Position numbers and translations under genes: made by a program. Below, piece after piece: positions 21,358 to 30,883 of a DNA stretch of 64,000 bases. The notes under the pieces were generated by a model that ran no database searches, was not told the DNA's origin, and saw only the letters and a list, made by a program, of their open reading frames with translations. Position 1 is the first letter of the stretch. The number at the start of each line of letters is the position of its first letter. This stretch comes from an uncultured Roseateles sp. (GTDB lineage: Bacteria > Pseudomonadota > Gammaproteobacteria > Burkholderiales > Burkholderiaceae_C). The DNA is taken from positions 1 through 64,000 of the forward strand of contig NZ_CAJYPS010000019.1 of NCBI RefSeq assembly GCF_913777145.1, read 5' to 3'.

Positions 21358-22235
21358 TGCGGCAGCTCCAGCGCTTCGCGCGTGACCAGCAGCACTTGGT
21401 CGTCGCCCGAACTGGTGGGCATCCAGGTGACCGCCAGCTGCGGGAACGCGGCCTCGAAGAAGGGGCGCTCGTTGCCGATTTCCAGCACCAGCACGCCGTC
21501 CTCGCTCAGCGCCGCGGGCGCGGCGGCCAGCAGCGTGCGTATGAAGTCCATGCCGTCCGTGCCGCCGGCCAGCGCCAGCTCGGGCTCGGCGCGGTACTCG
21601 GCCGGCAGCGCCGCCATGCTGGCGCTGTTCACATAGGGCGGGTTGCACAGGATGAGGTCATAGGGCCCGCCGCCCTGGGCGAGCGCGCCGGCCAGGCCGT
21701 CTCCCTGCAGCAGGCGGATGCGCTCGGTCAGCCCATGGCGCTCCACATTGAGCCGCGCCACGGCCAGCGCGTCGGTGCTGAGGTCCAGAGCATCCACCGC
21801 CACCTCGGGCCAGGCCATCGCGGCCAGCACGGCCAGGCTGCCATTGCCGGTGCACAGGTCCAGCACGCGCTGCGTGCGGTCGCTGAGCCAGGGGTCGATG
21901 GAGGCGTCGGCAATCAGCTCCGCGATGAAGCTGCGCGGCACGATGGCACGTTCGTCTATGGTGAAGGGCACACCCTGCAGCCAGGCCTCGCCGGTCAGGT
22001 AGGCGGCGGGCTTGCGGGTGGCGATGCGCTCGTCCACCAGCGCGGCGATGGCGGCCTGTTCGGCGTCGTTCAGCACGCGGTCCTCGTGCTCGTCCAGCGC
22101 GTCCAGCGGCAGGCCCAGGCGCCACAGCGCCAGCCACGCGGCTTCGTCAAAGGCGGTCGCGGTGCCATGGCCAAAAAACACGCCCGCTTGGGTCAAGCGG
22201 GCGGCGTGGAGTTCTATGCAGGTGATCAGGTTCAA
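21354..22235 (-). CDS. prmB: 50S ribosomal protein L3 glutamine methyltransferase PrmB
   Basis: PrmB (293 residues from the proposed start) methylates a glutamine in ribosomal protein L3. It has a helical N-terminal domain with AYLTGEAWLQGVPF, the SAM motif VLDLCTGNGSLAVLAA and the substrate-amide motif NPPYV. The start is inferred: TTG at 22235 overlaps the pilU stop (TTGA) and gives the normal family N-terminus; the upstream in-frame extension lies inside pilU and is unlike the family. It is coupled by ATGA to the ABC-F gene. Confidence 0.9.
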   Translation of the reverse strand: MNLITCIELHAARLTQAGVFFGHGTATAFDEAAWLALWRLGLPLDALDEHEDRVLNDAEQAAIAALVDERIATRKPAAYLTGEAWLQGVPFTIDERAIVPRSFIAELIADASIDPWLSDRTQRVLDLCTGNGSLAVLAAMAWPEVAVDALDLSTDALAVARLNVERHGLTERIRLLQGDGLAGALAQGGGPYDLILCNPPYVNSASMAALPAEYRAEPELALAGGTDGMDFIRTLLAAAPAALSEDGVLVLEIGNERPFFEAAFPQLAVTWMPTSSGDDQVLLVTREALELPQ

Positions 22236-23404
22236 GGGTTGCGCACGTCCAGCGTGATCTCGGTGAAGCTGGCTTCGTCGCCAGCCTTTTCTTCCTTGGG
22301 GCTGCGGGCGGGCAGGGCGCCGAGCTTCTGGCCCGCGCCCTCGTTCTGCAGCCGCCACAGCAGGTTGGTGGGCGAGTCGGCGAAGGCCAGGCCTTCCTCG
22401 CGGGTGATGTTGCCCTCGGTGATGAGCTTGGCGAAATGCTCCTCGAAGGTCTGCGAGCCCTCGGCGATGGATTTCTCCATCGCCTCCTTCACGCCTGCGA
22501 AGTCGCCGCGCTCGATCAGCTCGCCGATCAGCTTGGTGTTCAGCAGGATCTCCACCACCGGCACGCGGCCACCGGCGGTGGCGCGCACCAGGCGCTGCGA
22601 CACGATGGCCTTGAGGCCCGCGGCCAGGTCGTTCAGCAGCGCCGGGCGTGATTCCGGCGTGTAGAAGGACAGGATGCGGTTCAGCGCGTGGTAGGTGTTG
22701 TTGCCGTGCAGCGTGGCCAGCACCAGGTGGCCCGACAGCGCGTAGCTGATGGCCGCGGTCATGGTGTCGCGGTCGCGGATCTCGCCGATCAGGATGCAGT
22801 CCGGCGCCTGGCGCAGCGCGTTCTTCAGCGCGATCTGCAGCGAGGCGGTGTCGCGCCCGACCTCGCGCTGGTTCACCACCGAGCGCTTGTTGCTGAACAG
22901 GTATTCCAGCGGGTCCTCGATGGTGAGGATGTGGCCGGTCATGGTCTGGTTGCGCAGCTCCAGCATGCTGGCCAGCGTGGTGCTCTTGCCGGTGCCGGTA
23001 GCGCCCACCATCAGGATGAGACCGCGCTTTTGCTTGATCAGCTCGCCCAGCACCGGCGGCAGGTTCAGGCTCTCCATGGACGGGATCTTGTGCGGGATGT
23101 GGCGGAACACCCCCGCGATGGACCCGCGCTGCCGAAAGCCCGACAGCCGGAAGCTGCCCACGCCCGGCACCGGCACAGCCATGTTGAGCTCGCCGGTGTT
23201 GTCCAGCTCGGCCAGCGAGGCCGGGTCTATGACCTCGGCGATCAGTTGACGCGGCTGCGGCGGGGTCAGCAACTGATCCGACAGCTGCACGGTCTGGCCG
23301 TTGATGCGTATCAGCACCGGCATATTGGCCGACAGATAGCAGTCCGACGCACCCTTGTCGGCCATCAGCCGCAGGATGCGCTCCATGTTTCCACCGCTGC
23401 TCAT
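22232..23404 (-). CDS. pilU: Type IV pilus retraction-type ATPase (PilU-like)
   Basis: This 390-residue GspE-superfamily ATPase probably powers or assists pilus retraction. It has Walker A VGATGTGKSTTLASM, the Asp box and Walker B CILIGEIRDRDTM, and the His box HLVLATLHGNNTYHALNRI. The tail (ARSPKEEKAGDEAS) and N-terminus resemble PilU more than PilT. ATG at 23404 has GGGGA just upstream, favouring it over a TTG eight codons earlier. No pilT is adjacent. It lies between dapD and prmB, a place where betaproteobacteria often carry dapE. Confidence 0.88.
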   Translation of the reverse strand: MSSGGNMERILRLMADKGASDCYLSANMPVLIRINGQTVQLSDQLLTPPQPRQLIAEVIDPASLAELDNTGELNMAVPVPGVGSFRLSGFRQRGSIAGVFRHIPHKIPSMESLNLPPVLGELIKQKRGLILMVGATGTGKSTTLASMLELRNQTMTGHILTIEDPLEYLFSNKRSVVNQREVGRDTASLQIALKNALRQAPDCILIGEIRDRDTMTAAISYALSGHLVLATLHGNNTYHALNRILSFYTPESRPALLNDLAAGLKAIVSQRLVRATAGGRVPVVEILLNTKLIGELIERGDFAGVKEAMEKSIAEGSQTFEEHFAKLITEGNITREEGLAFADSPTNLLWRLQNEGAGQKLGALPARSPKEEKAGDEASFTEITLDVRNP

Positions 23405-23457
23405 GCGATTCCCCGGCTCATTCGACAAAACCCCTGCGCGTCAACAGGCTGGAAAAA

Positions 23458-23542
23458 CCCAGCGGCAGCCACGGATCCGGCTTTGCCGGTCCGTTGGCGG
23501 CGCCTCCTTGAGGGGGCGCGCGAAGCGCGCAGGGGGTGGGCC
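23458..23542 (-). repeat. Dispersed intergenic repeat, copy 1
   Basis: Read on the minus strand it runs GGCCCACCCCCTGCGCGCTT, CGCGCGCCCCCTCAAGGAGG, then CGGCAAAGCCGG and ends near GGCTGCCGCTGGG. It matches the plus-strand segment at 42471–42555 along its whole length with few changes. It contains two nested palindromes (GCGCGCTTCGCGCGC; CCGGCAAAGCCGG). It fills most of the pilU–dapD gap. Confidence 0.85.
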
Positions 23543-23546
23543 ACGA

Positions 23547-24365
23547 TCAGCTGCGCAGCAGATCGTTGATGCTGGTCTTGGCGCGGGTCTGGGCGTCCAC
23601 GCGCTTCACGATGATGGCCGCGTACAGCGAGTAGCGGCCGCCGTCCTTGGGCAGCGAGCCCGAGATCACCACCGAGCCGGCCGGCACGCGGCCATAGCTC
23701 ACGGTGTCGGTCGCGCGGTCGTAGATGGGCGTGCTCTGGCCGATGTAGACGCCCATGGAGATCACCGAGTTCTCCTCGACGATCACGCCTTCCACCACCT
23801 CGGAGCGGGCGCCGATGAAGCAGTTGTCTTCGATGATGGTGGGGTTGGCCTGCAGCGGCTCCAGCACGCCGCCAATGCCTACGCCGCCGCTCAGGTGCAC
23901 GTTCTTGCCGATCTGCGCGCAGCTGCCCACCGTGGCCCAGGTGTCCACCATCGTGCCTTCGTCCACATAGGCGCCGATGTTCACGTAGGAGGGCATCAGG
24001 ATCACGTTCTTGGCCTGGTAGCTGCCGCGACGCGCGACCGCGGGCGGCACCACGCGCACGCCGGTGGCGCGCAGCTGCTCTTCGCTCATGCCGGCGAACT
24101 TGGTGGGCACCTTGTCGAAGAAGGTCAGTTCCTTGTCGCCCATCACGCGGTTGTCGTTCAGGCGGAAGGACAGCAGCACCGCCTTCTTGATCCACTGGTG
24201 CACGGTCCACTGGCCCACGCCCTCGCGGCTGGCCACGCGCAGGCGGCCGGCGTCCAGCTCGGCCAGCACATGGTCGACCGCATCGCGCAGCTCGGCGTTC
24301 TTGGCGTCCAGGGTGGCGCGGTTGTCCCAGGCGGTGTCGATCAGGGCTTGGAGTTGGGCGGTCAT
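23547..24365 (-). CDS. dapD: Tetrahydrodipicolinate N-succinyltransferase
   Basis: DapD (272 residues) adds succinyl from succinyl-CoA to tetrahydrodipicolinate in lysine and meso-diaminopimelate synthesis. It has a helical N-terminus ([20 protein letters not shown]) and then a left-handed beta-helix of hexapeptide repeats ([35 protein letters not shown]). Length matches E. coli DapD. Its ATG overlaps the dapC stop (ATGA), so the next enzyme of the succinylase route is translationally coupled. Confidence 0.97.
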   Translation of the reverse strand: MTAQLQALIDTAWDNRATLDAKNAELRDAVDHVLAELDAGRLRVASREGVGQWTVHQWIKKAVLLSFRLNDNRVMGDKELTFFDKVPTKFAGMSEEQLRATGVRVVPPAVARRGSYQAKNVILMPSYVNIGAYVDEGTMVDTWATVGSCAQIGKNVHLSGGVGIGGVLEPLQANPTIIEDNCFIGARSEVVEGVIVEENSVISMGVYIGQSTPIYDRATDTVSYGRVPAGSVVISGSLPKDGGRYSLYAAIIVKRVDAQTRAKTSINDLLRS

Positions 24366-25555
24366 GATGGGGTCTTGAAGTAGGAGACGAGACGGTGGGC
24401 GGCTTCGAGGCATTCGGCCTCGTCGGCCACCAGCGCCAGCCGGATGCGGCCGGCGCCGGGGTTGAGGCCGTGGGCCTCGCGGGCCAGCAGGCTGCCGGGC
24501 AGCACCGTCAAATTGTATTGAGCGAGCAGGCCACGGGCGGCCGCGACATCGTCGCCGCCGGGCACGCCGGCCCACAGGTAGAAGCCGGCATCCGGCAAGG
24601 CCACGTCCAGCACGGACGACAGCAGCGGTGTGACCGCCGCGAACTTGGCGCGGTAGCGGGCGCGGTTGTCCTGCACATGGGCTTCGTCACCCCAGGCGGC
24701 GATGCTGGCGGCCTGCACCAGCGGGCTCATCGCGCTGCCGTGGTAGGTGCGGTAGAGCAGGAACTTCTTCAGCAGCGCGGCGTCGCCGGCCACGAAGCCC
24801 GAGCGCAGGCCCGGCACGTTAGAGCGCTTGGACAGCGAGGTGAAGGCGATCAGGTTCTTGAAGTCGTGGCGGCCCAGCCTGGCCGCCGCTTCCAGCCCGC
24901 CCAGCGGCGCTTCATCGCGGAAGTAGATCTCCGAGTAGCACTCGTCCGACGCGATCACGAAACCGTGGCGGTCGCTGAGCTCGAACAGGCGCTGCCATTC
25001 GTCCAGCGGCATCACCGCGCCGCTGGGGTTGCCCGGCGAGCACACGTAGAGCAGCTGCGTGCGGGCCCAGGTCGCGTCGGGGATCTGCGACCAGTCCACC
25101 GCGAAATTGCGCGCCGGGTCGGCGTTGGCATAGGCCACCTGGGCGCCGGCCAGCAGGGCCGCGCCTTCGTAGATCTGATAGAAGGGGTTGGGGCAGACCA
25201 CGGTCGCGCCCGCGCGGCTCGCGTCCACCACGGTCTGGGCGATCGCGAACAGCGCCTCGCGCGAGCCGTTCACCGGCAGCACCTGCGAGCCGGCGTCCAG
25301 CGTGAGGCCGTAGCGGCGGTGTATCCAGGCGGCGATCGCCTCGCGCAGCGCCGGCGTGCCGGCGGTGGCGGGGTAGCCCGACAGGCCCGCCATCGCGCCC
25401 TGTATCGCCTCGGCGATCAGCGCCGGCGCCGCATGGCGCGGCTCGCCTATGCCCAGCGAGATGGGCTTGAGCGCCGCATGGGGCGTGATGCCCGCGGTCA
25501 GCTCGCGCAGGCGCTCGAAAGGGTAGGGGTGGAGCCGATCCAGCAGTGGGTTCAT
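24362..25555 (-). CDS. dapC: Succinyldiaminopimelate transaminase
   Basis: DapC (397 residues) is a fold-type I PLP aminotransferase acting on N-succinyl-2-amino-6-ketopimelate, the step after DapD. It has [18 protein letters not shown] at the start, [21 protein letters not shown] and the PLP lysine in [15 protein letters not shown]. The dapC–dapD order with an ATGA overlap supports the specific assignment over a generic aminotransferase. A repeat-like element lies between it and queF. Confidence 0.93.
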   Translation of the reverse strand: MNPLLDRLHPYPFERLRELTAGITPHAALKPISLGIGEPRHAAPALIAEAIQGAMAGLSGYPATAGTPALREAIAAWIHRRYGLTLDAGSQVLPVNGSREALFAIAQTVVDASRAGATVVCPNPFYQIYEGAALLAGAQVAYANADPARNFAVDWSQIPDATWARTQLLYVCSPGNPSGAVMPLDEWQRLFELSDRHGFVIASDECYSEIYFRDEAPLGGLEAAARLGRHDFKNLIAFTSLSKRSNVPGLRSGFVAGDAALLKKFLLYRTYHGSAMSPLVQAASIAAWGDEAHVQDNRARYRAKFAAVTPLLSSVLDVALPDAGFYLWAGVPGGDDVAAARGLLAQYNLTVLPGSLLAREAHGLNPGAGRIRLALVADEAECLEAAHRLVSYFKTPS

Positions 25556-25580
25556 GTCAGCCCCTCACGCAATGCTGGCA

Positions 25581-25634
25581 TCGCGCGATCCCCCGAGGGG
25601 ATGCGTGCCGGCTTGGAAGCGGCCCGGCGCTCGG
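25581..25634 (-). repeat. Intergenic palindromic repeat between queF and dapC
   Basis: On the minus strand it reads GGGCCGCTTCCAAGCCGG followed by ACGCATCCCCTCGGGGGAT. It shares this layout with the segment inside aroA (2183–2240) and is of the CCCCTCGGGG palindrome type common between genes in Burkholderiales genomes. It is probably non-coding. Confidence 0.6.
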
Positions 25635-25643
25635 CACGCTGAG

Positions 25644-26150
25644 TCATCCCAGCATCCCGGACTCGAAACCATGCGCCGGCAGATCCACGCGCGGTGCGGG
25701 CGTCCAGCCGGGCTTGCGGTGCTCGGCCACCACATTGGTGTAGATGCCGCCGCGCACATACCACTTGGCGGTGATGCGGATGAAACGCGGGTCGGTGACC
25801 TTGACGATGTCGTCCAGGATCTTGTTCGTGACCTTCTCGTGGAAGGCGCCCTCGTTGCGGTAGCTCCAGAAGTACATCTTCAGGCTCTTGAGCTCCACGC
25901 AGAGGTCGTCCGCGATCATGTCGATGGTGAAGTGCGCGAAGTCGGGCTGGCCGGTCAGCGGGCAGTGGCAGGTGAACTCGGGCACCTGGAACTGGATCAC
26001 GTAGTCGCGCTCGGGATTCGGGTTGGGGAAGACCAGAATCTCCTTGCTGGGCTTGGACGGCGGGTTCTTGGGCACCTCGCGCATCTTGGGCTTGGCGGCC
26101 TTGGCGGCTTTCTCGGTTTTGGCGGCGGCGGTGGACTTCTTGGTGGCCAT
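25644..26150 (-). CDS. queF: NADPH-dependent preQ0 reductase QueF
   Basis: QueF (168 residues) reduces 7-cyano-7-deazaguanine to preQ1 in queuosine synthesis. It is the short, unimodular type. The catalytic cysteine region is [16 protein letters not shown], and the substrate-binding residues lie in [22 protein letters not shown]. An N-terminal Lys/Ala tail ([20 protein letters not shown]) precedes the domain. It is divergent from smc. No preQ1 riboswitch was recognised upstream. Confidence 0.94.
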   Translation of the reverse strand: MATKKSTAAAKTEKAAKAAKPKMREVPKNPPSKPSKEILVFPNPNPERDYVIQFQVPEFTCHCPLTGQPDFAHFTIDMIADDLCVELKSLKMYFWSYRNEGAFHEKVTNKILDDIVKVTDPRFIRITAKWYVRGGIYTNVVAEHRKPGWTPAPRVDLPAHGFESGMLG

Positions 26151-26200
26151 GACGTCTGGGCTTCTCTAAAGGGGGCGAATGCTATCATCCGACCCCGATC

Positions 26201-26227
26201 AAGCGCCTTGTGAAGGCGCTTTTCTTT
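26201..26227 (+). terminator. Terminator-like hairpin in the queF–smc intergenic region
   Basis: AAGCGCCTT (26201–26209) pairs perfectly with AAGGCGCTT (26213–26221) around GTG, followed by TTCTTT. It is oriented for plus-strand transcripts, yet no gene ends upstream on that strand. TATCAT at 26183–26188 could be a −10 box just in front of it. Confidence 0.7.
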
Positions 26228-26278
26228 AGCCAAATCAACGGCTTATCTTCATAGGCCCACAGGTCAACGCCCGACTCC

Positions 26279-29200
26279 ATGCGGCTGAACTCCATCAAGC
26301 TCGCCGGCTTCAAGTCCTTTGCGGAACCCACGACCTTCCAGTTGCCCGGCCAACTGGTGGGCGTGGTGGGCCCCAACGGCTGCGGCAAGTCCAACATCAT
26401 GGACGCGGTGCGCTGGGTGCTGGGCGAGAGCAAGGCCTCCGAGCTGCGTGGCGAGTCCATGCAGGACGTGATCTTCAATGGCAGCGGCAACCGCAAGCCG
26501 GCCAGCCGCTCCAGCGTGGAGCTGGTGTTCGACAACAGCAGTGCGCGCGCCGGCGGCCCCTGGAACCAGTTCAGCGAGATCGCGGTCAAGCGCGTGCTGA
26601 CCCGCGACGGAACCAGCAGCTACTTCATCAACAACCAGCCGGTGCGCCGGCGTGATGTGCAGGATGTGTTCCTGGGCACGGGCCTGGGCCCGCGGGCCTA
26701 CGCCATCATCGGCCAGGGCACCATCTCCCGCATCATCGAGAGCAAGCCCGAGGAGCTGCGCCTGTTCCTGGAGGAGGCCGCGGGCGTCTCCAAGTACAAG
26801 GAGCGCCGCCGCGAGACCGAGAACCGGCTCAAGGACACACGCGAGAACCTCACGCGGGTGGACGACATCCTGCGCGAGCTCAACGCCAATCTCGAGAAGC
26901 TGGAGCGCCAGGCCGAGGTGGCGGCCAGCTACCGCGCGCTGCAGGACGCCGGCACGCTGAAGCTGCACCAGCTGTGGTGGCTGAAGGCCCGCGACGCCGG
27001 CGCCGAGGCCGCCCGCGTGAAGGCCGCGCATGCCGAGGCGCAGAACGCGCTGGAGTCGCGCCTGGCCGAGCTGCGCGCGGTCGAGGCCACGCTCGAAGAA
27101 GTGCGCCAGCAGCATTACGCCGCCGGTGACGAGCTGCATGGGGCCCAGGGTCGTCATGCCGAGGCCCAGCTGGAGGTGAGCCGGCTGGAGGAGCGCATAC
27201 GCTTCGTGGTGGAAAGCCGCGAGCGGGCGCAGCAGCGCCTGGCCGAGCTGCAGGCCCAGGACCAGCAGTGGCGCGAGCGCATTGAGCAGTCGCGCGAGGA
27301 GCTGGAGCAGGTGGCCGAGCAGATCGCCACGGCCGACGAGCAGAGCGAGATCCTGGCCGCCCAGGCCGAAGACCAGGCCGGCCTGCTGCCGCAGAGCGAG
27401 GACGCCTTGCGTGCCGCCCAGGCCCGCGCCAATGAGCAGCGCGCGCTGGTGGCCCAGGTGCAGCAGCAGATCCAGGTGCTGGCGGCCGAGAGCCGCAGCG
27501 TGGACGAGCAGCTGCGCTCGCTGCGCCAGCGCGAAGACCGCCTGGCGGCTGAGAGCCGCACGCTGGGTGCGCCCGATCACGCGGCGCTGAGCGATCTGCG
27601 CGAACGCAGCGCCGCCGCCGACGAGGCCCGCGAGCAGGCCGATGCGCGTCTGCAAGACCTGGCCGAGCAGCTGCCGCAGTTGGAAGACCAGCGCCGCAGC
27701 CAGCAGCAGGATGCCAACGCGCAGCAAGCGCGGCTGTCCGAGCTCAGCGCGCGGTTGGACGCGCTGCGTGCGCTGCAGGACAAGGTGCAGACCGAGGGCA
27801 AGCTCAAGCCCTGGCTGGCCAAGCATGGGCTGGACGGGCTGCAAGGCCTGTGGACCCGACTGCACATCCAGCCCGGTTGGGAGAACGCGCTGGAGGCGGC
27901 GCTGCGCGAGCGCATGGGCGCCTTGAGCGTGGGCCGGCTGGACATGGTGCGCGCCTTCGAGGCCGATGCGCCGCCGGCCCGCCTGGCCTTCTATTCCGCG
28001 CCGGGCCAGGCGATTGCCAACACCCACCACACGCTGGCCCGCCTCAGCGACCTGCTGCGGCTGGACGACGAGGGCCTGAAGGCACTGCTGAACGACTGGC
28101 TGGAGGGTGTCTACACGGCGGCCGACCTGGACGCCGCGCTGGCCGCCCGCGTCCAGCTCACGCACGGCGAACTCATCCTCACGCCCCAGGGCCATGCGGT
28201 GGGTCAGTTCTCGGTGAGCTTCTATGCGCCCGACACCGAGCAGGCCGGCCTGCTGGCGCGCGCGCAGGAAATCGAGCAGCTCGCGCAGGCGCACAAGGCC
28301 CAGACGCTGATCGCCGATGAGGCGCGCGTGGCGCTGGCCCGCGTGGAGCACCAGTTCAACGAGGCCAATGCGCGCCTGACGGCGCTGCGCCGCGAGGCCA
28401 CCGAGGCCCAGACCCGCGCCCACCAGTTGCAGGTCGAGCTGCTGCGCCTCACGCAGCAGGCCGAGGCCAGCCAGCAGCGCCGCGCGGCGCTGGACGAGGA
28501 ACTGGCCGAGATCGCCGCGCAGCAGGAGGCGCTGCAGGAGCGCCGCGCGGTCGGCGAGGCGCGCTTCGAGGAGCTGGACATGCAGCTGGGCGACGCCCAG
28601 CAGCGCCATGCGGAGCTGGAGGACGGCACCATCGCGGCCGAACGCAAGCTGGCCGAGGCGCGCGAGCAGCTGCGCACGCTGGAGCGCCGCGCCCAGGAGG
28701 CGCGTTTCGCGACGCAAAGCCTGGCCGCGCGCCGCGGCGAGCTGCAGCGCGGCATAGAAACCGCCGAGAGCCAGATCCGCACCGTCGCCGCGTCCGCCGC
28801 CAGCCTGCAGACCGAGCTGGACGGCTTCAACGATGCGGCGGCCCAGGCCGGCCTGCAGGATGCGCTGGCGCTCAAGGCCGAGCGCGAGCAGCAGCTGGGC
28901 GCCGTGCGCAGCCAGTATGACGACCTGACCCTGCGGCTGCGCAAGGCCGACGAGCAGCGCCTGGGCTTCGAGCGCAGCCTGGAGCCGCTGCGCGAGGCCA
29001 TCACCAAGCTGCAGTTGGAGGAGCAAGCCGCGCAGCTGGGCGGCGCGCAGTTCCGCGAGCAGTTGGAGGCCGCGCAGGTGGACCAGGAGGCGCTCGCCCG
29101 CTCCATCGAGGAGGGCGGCGTGAAGCTCTATGGCCTGCAGGGCGAGATCGACCGCATCAACCGCGAGATCGCCGCGCTGGGTGCGGTCAACCTCGCGGCG

Positions 29201-29791
29201 CTGGACGAGCTGACCACCGCGCGCGAGCGCAAGACCTTCCTGGACTCGCAATACGCCGACCTGCAATCCGCGATCCAGACGCTGGAAGACGCGATCCACA
29301 AGATAGACCTGGAGACCCGCGACCTGCTGGGCGCGACCTTCAACCAGGTCAACGAGCATTTCGGCCGCATGTTCCCCAGCCTGTTCGGCGGCGGCAATGC
29401 CAAGCTGGTGATGACCGGCGACGAAATCCTGGATGCCGGCGTGCAGGTGATGGCCCAGCCGCCGGGCAAGAAGAACTCCACCATCCACCTGCTGTCGGGT
29501 GGCGAGAAGGCGCTCACCGCGATCGCGCTGGTGTTCGCGATCTTCCAGCTCAACCCCGCGCCGTTCTGCCTGCTGGACGAGGTGGATGCGCCGCTGGACG
29601 ATGCCAACACCGAGCGCTATGCCAAGCTGGTCGCGCAGATGAGCAGCGGCACGCAGTTCCTCTTCATCTCCCACAACAAGATCGCCATGGAAATGGCTGA
29701 ACAGCTGATAGGCGTGACCATGCAGGAGCAGGGCGTGTCGCGCATCGTGGCGGTCGACATGGACAAGGCCCTGGCCATGGCCGAAGCATGA
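26279..29791 (+). CDS. smc: Chromosome segregation ATPase SMC
   Basis: SMC (1170 residues) is the core of the condensin-like complex that organises and segregates the chromosome. Walker A is VGPNGCGKSNIMDAVRW near residue 32. Two long coiled coils (about 170–500 and 660–1010) flank a hinge around 510–640 (GLDGLQGLWTRLHIQPGWEN). The C-terminal head has LLSGGEKALTAIALVFAIF and the Walker B FCLLDEVDAPLDDAN. Length is normal. zipA follows with an ATGA overlap. The opposite strand has an almost equally long open frame, which is a composition artefact. Confidence 0.98.
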   Translation: MRLNSIKLAGFKSFAEPTTFQLPGQLVGVVGPNGCGKSNIMDAVRWVLGESKASELRGESMQDVIFNGSGNRKPASRSSVELVFDNSSARAGGPWNQFSEIAVKRVLTRDGTSSYFINNQPVRRRDVQDVFLGTGLGPRAYAIIGQGTISRIIESKPEELRLFLEEAAGVSKYKERRRETENRLKDTRENLTRVDDILRELNANLEKLERQAEVAASYRALQDAGTLKLHQLWWLKARDAGAEAARVKAAHAEAQNALESRLAELRAVEATLEEVRQQHYAAGDELHGAQGRHAEAQLEVSRLEERIRFVVESRERAQQRLAELQAQDQQWRERIEQSREELEQVAEQIATADEQSEILAAQAEDQAGLLPQSEDALRAAQARANEQRALVAQVQQQIQVLAAESRSVDEQLRSLRQREDRLAAESRTLGAPDHAALSDLRERSAAADEAREQADARLQDLAEQLPQLEDQRRSQQQDANAQQARLSELSARLDALRALQDKVQTEGKLKPWLAKHGLDGLQGLWTRLHIQPGWENALEAALRERMGALSVGRLDMVRAFEADAPPARLAFYSAPGQAIANTHHTLARLSDLLRLDDEGLKALLNDWLEGVYTAADLDAALAARVQLTHGELILTPQGHAVGQFSVSFYAPDTEQAGLLARAQEIEQLAQAHKAQTLIADEARVALARVEHQFNEANARLTALRREATEAQTRAHQLQVELLRLTQQAEASQQRRAALDEELAEIAAQQEALQERRAVGEARFEELDMQLGDAQQRHAELEDGTIAAERKLAEAREQLRTLERRAQEARFATQSLAARRGELQRGIETAESQIRTVAASAASLQTELDGFNDAAAQAGLQDALALKAEREQQLGAVRSQYDDLTLRLRKADEQRLGFERSLEPLREAITKLQLEEQAAQLGGAQFREQLEAAQVDQEALARSIEEGGVKLYGLQGEIDRINREIAALGAVNLAALDELTTARERKTFLDSQYADLQSAIQTLEDAIHKIDLETRDLLGATFNQVNEHFGRMFPSLFGGGNAKLVMTGDEILDAGVQVMAQPPGKKNSTIHLLSGGEKALTAIALVFAIFQLNPAPFCLLDEVDAPLDDANTERYAKLVAQMSSGTQFLFISHNKIAMEMAEQLIGVTMQEQGVSRIVAVDMDKALAMAEA

Positions 29792-30861
29792 GCATGACCC
29801 TGACAACCCTTCTCGCGATCGCCGGTGGCGTGGTGCTGGCCGGCGTGGTGGGCCACGGCGCCTGGACCGCGCGCAAGGCCGGCCCCAAGCGGGCGCTGCC
29901 GCCGGCCCAGGAAGAACCGCATTTCGGCGACTCGGCCACCCCGGCCCAGCCGGTGGACCCGGTGCTGGGCGATCTGCCCCGGCCGGTGGACCCGCTGGAC
30001 GTGACCATGCCGGCGGTGGCGCGGCCCCAGCGCCGGCCCTCGGCCCGCATCGATGCGCTGATAGACGCGATCGCCACCATCACGCTGGAGGCTCCCGTCA
30101 CCGGCGACCTGGCGCTGCAGCACCAGCCCGGCAGCCGCCGCGCCGGCACCAAGCCCTTCCAGATCGAGGGCCTCAACGCCTTCAGCGGCGACTGGGAGCT
30201 GCCCACGCCGGGCCAGCGCTACAGCGAGTTCCAGGCCGGCGTGAAGCTGGCCAACCGGGCCGGCGCGCTCAACGAGATCGAGTACAGCGAGTTCGTGCAG
30301 AAGATCCAGGTCTTTGCCGACGGCCTGGGCGGCTTTGCGCAGTTCCCCGACATGCTGGACGTGGTGTCGCGCGCCCGCGAGCTGGACCAGTTCGCCGCCG
30401 GCCACGATGCGCAGCTCGCGCTGCTGCTGCGCGCCCGCAGTGCCAGCTGGACGCCGGGCTTCGTGCTGCAGGCCGCCCAGCGCCACGGCTTCGTCGCCGG
30501 TGCGCTGCCCGGGCGCCTGGTGCTGCCGTCGGCCGAGGAGGGCGCGCCGCCGGTGCTGACGCTGAGCTATGACGCCCAGGCCGCGCTGGCCGATGACCCC
30601 GATGCGCAGTCGCTGCGCGAGCTGACGCTGGCGCTGGACGTGCCGCAGACGCCGGCCGAGGCCGAGCCCTTCGCGAGCTGGCAGGAAGCCGCCCGCGCGC
30701 TGGGCCGTGATCTTGAGGCCGAGGTCTGCGATGACCGCGGCCAGGTGCTGGGCCTGCATGCGTTCGCGGCCATAGACGCCGAGCTGCGCAAGCTCTACGA
30801 GGCGCTGGCCGCACGCGATCTCGCAGCCGGCTCGCCCGCCGCCCGCCGCCTGTTCAGCTGA
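29788..30861 (+). CDS. zipA: Cell-division protein ZipA-like
   Basis: This 357-residue protein has one N-terminal membrane anchor (LTTLLAIAGGVVLAGVVGHG), a proline-rich linker and a C-terminal FtsZ-binding domain of the ZipA type (PFQIEGLNAFSGDWELP, FVQKIQVFADGLGGFAQF). It would tether FtsZ to the inner membrane at division. Sequence conservation in this family is low outside the C-terminal domain. The smc–zipA order is typical of betaproteobacteria, where ligA usually comes next; here ligA is 5 kb away. Confidence 0.85.
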   Translation: MSMTLTTLLAIAGGVVLAGVVGHGAWTARKAGPKRALPPAQEEPHFGDSATPAQPVDPVLGDLPRPVDPLDVTMPAVARPQRRPSARIDALIDAIATITLEAPVTGDLALQHQPGSRRAGTKPFQIEGLNAFSGDWELPTPGQRYSEFQAGVKLANRAGALNEIEYSEFVQKIQVFADGLGGFAQFPDMLDVVSRARELDQFAAGHDAQLALLLRARSASWTPGFVLQAAQRHGFVAGALPGRLVLPSAEEGAPPVLTLSYDAQAALADDPDAQSLRELTLALDVPQTPAEAEPFASWQEAARALGRDLEAEVCDDRGQVLGLHAFAAIDAELRKLYEALAARDLAAGSPAARRLFS

Positions 30862-30883
30862 TGCCCGCTCGGCGCCGCGGCCC

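Noticed and set aside
26151..26278. preQ1 riboswitch upstream of queF
   Set aside because: No aptamer-like pseudoknot or conserved AACUAA-type tail in the right place and orientation; only a plus-strand terminator hairpin is seen.
26264..29806. 1180-residue open frame antisense to smc
   Set aside because: It mirrors smc codon periodicity, has low-complexity Leu/Gln/Ala composition and no domain; long antisense frames are expected at this GC content.
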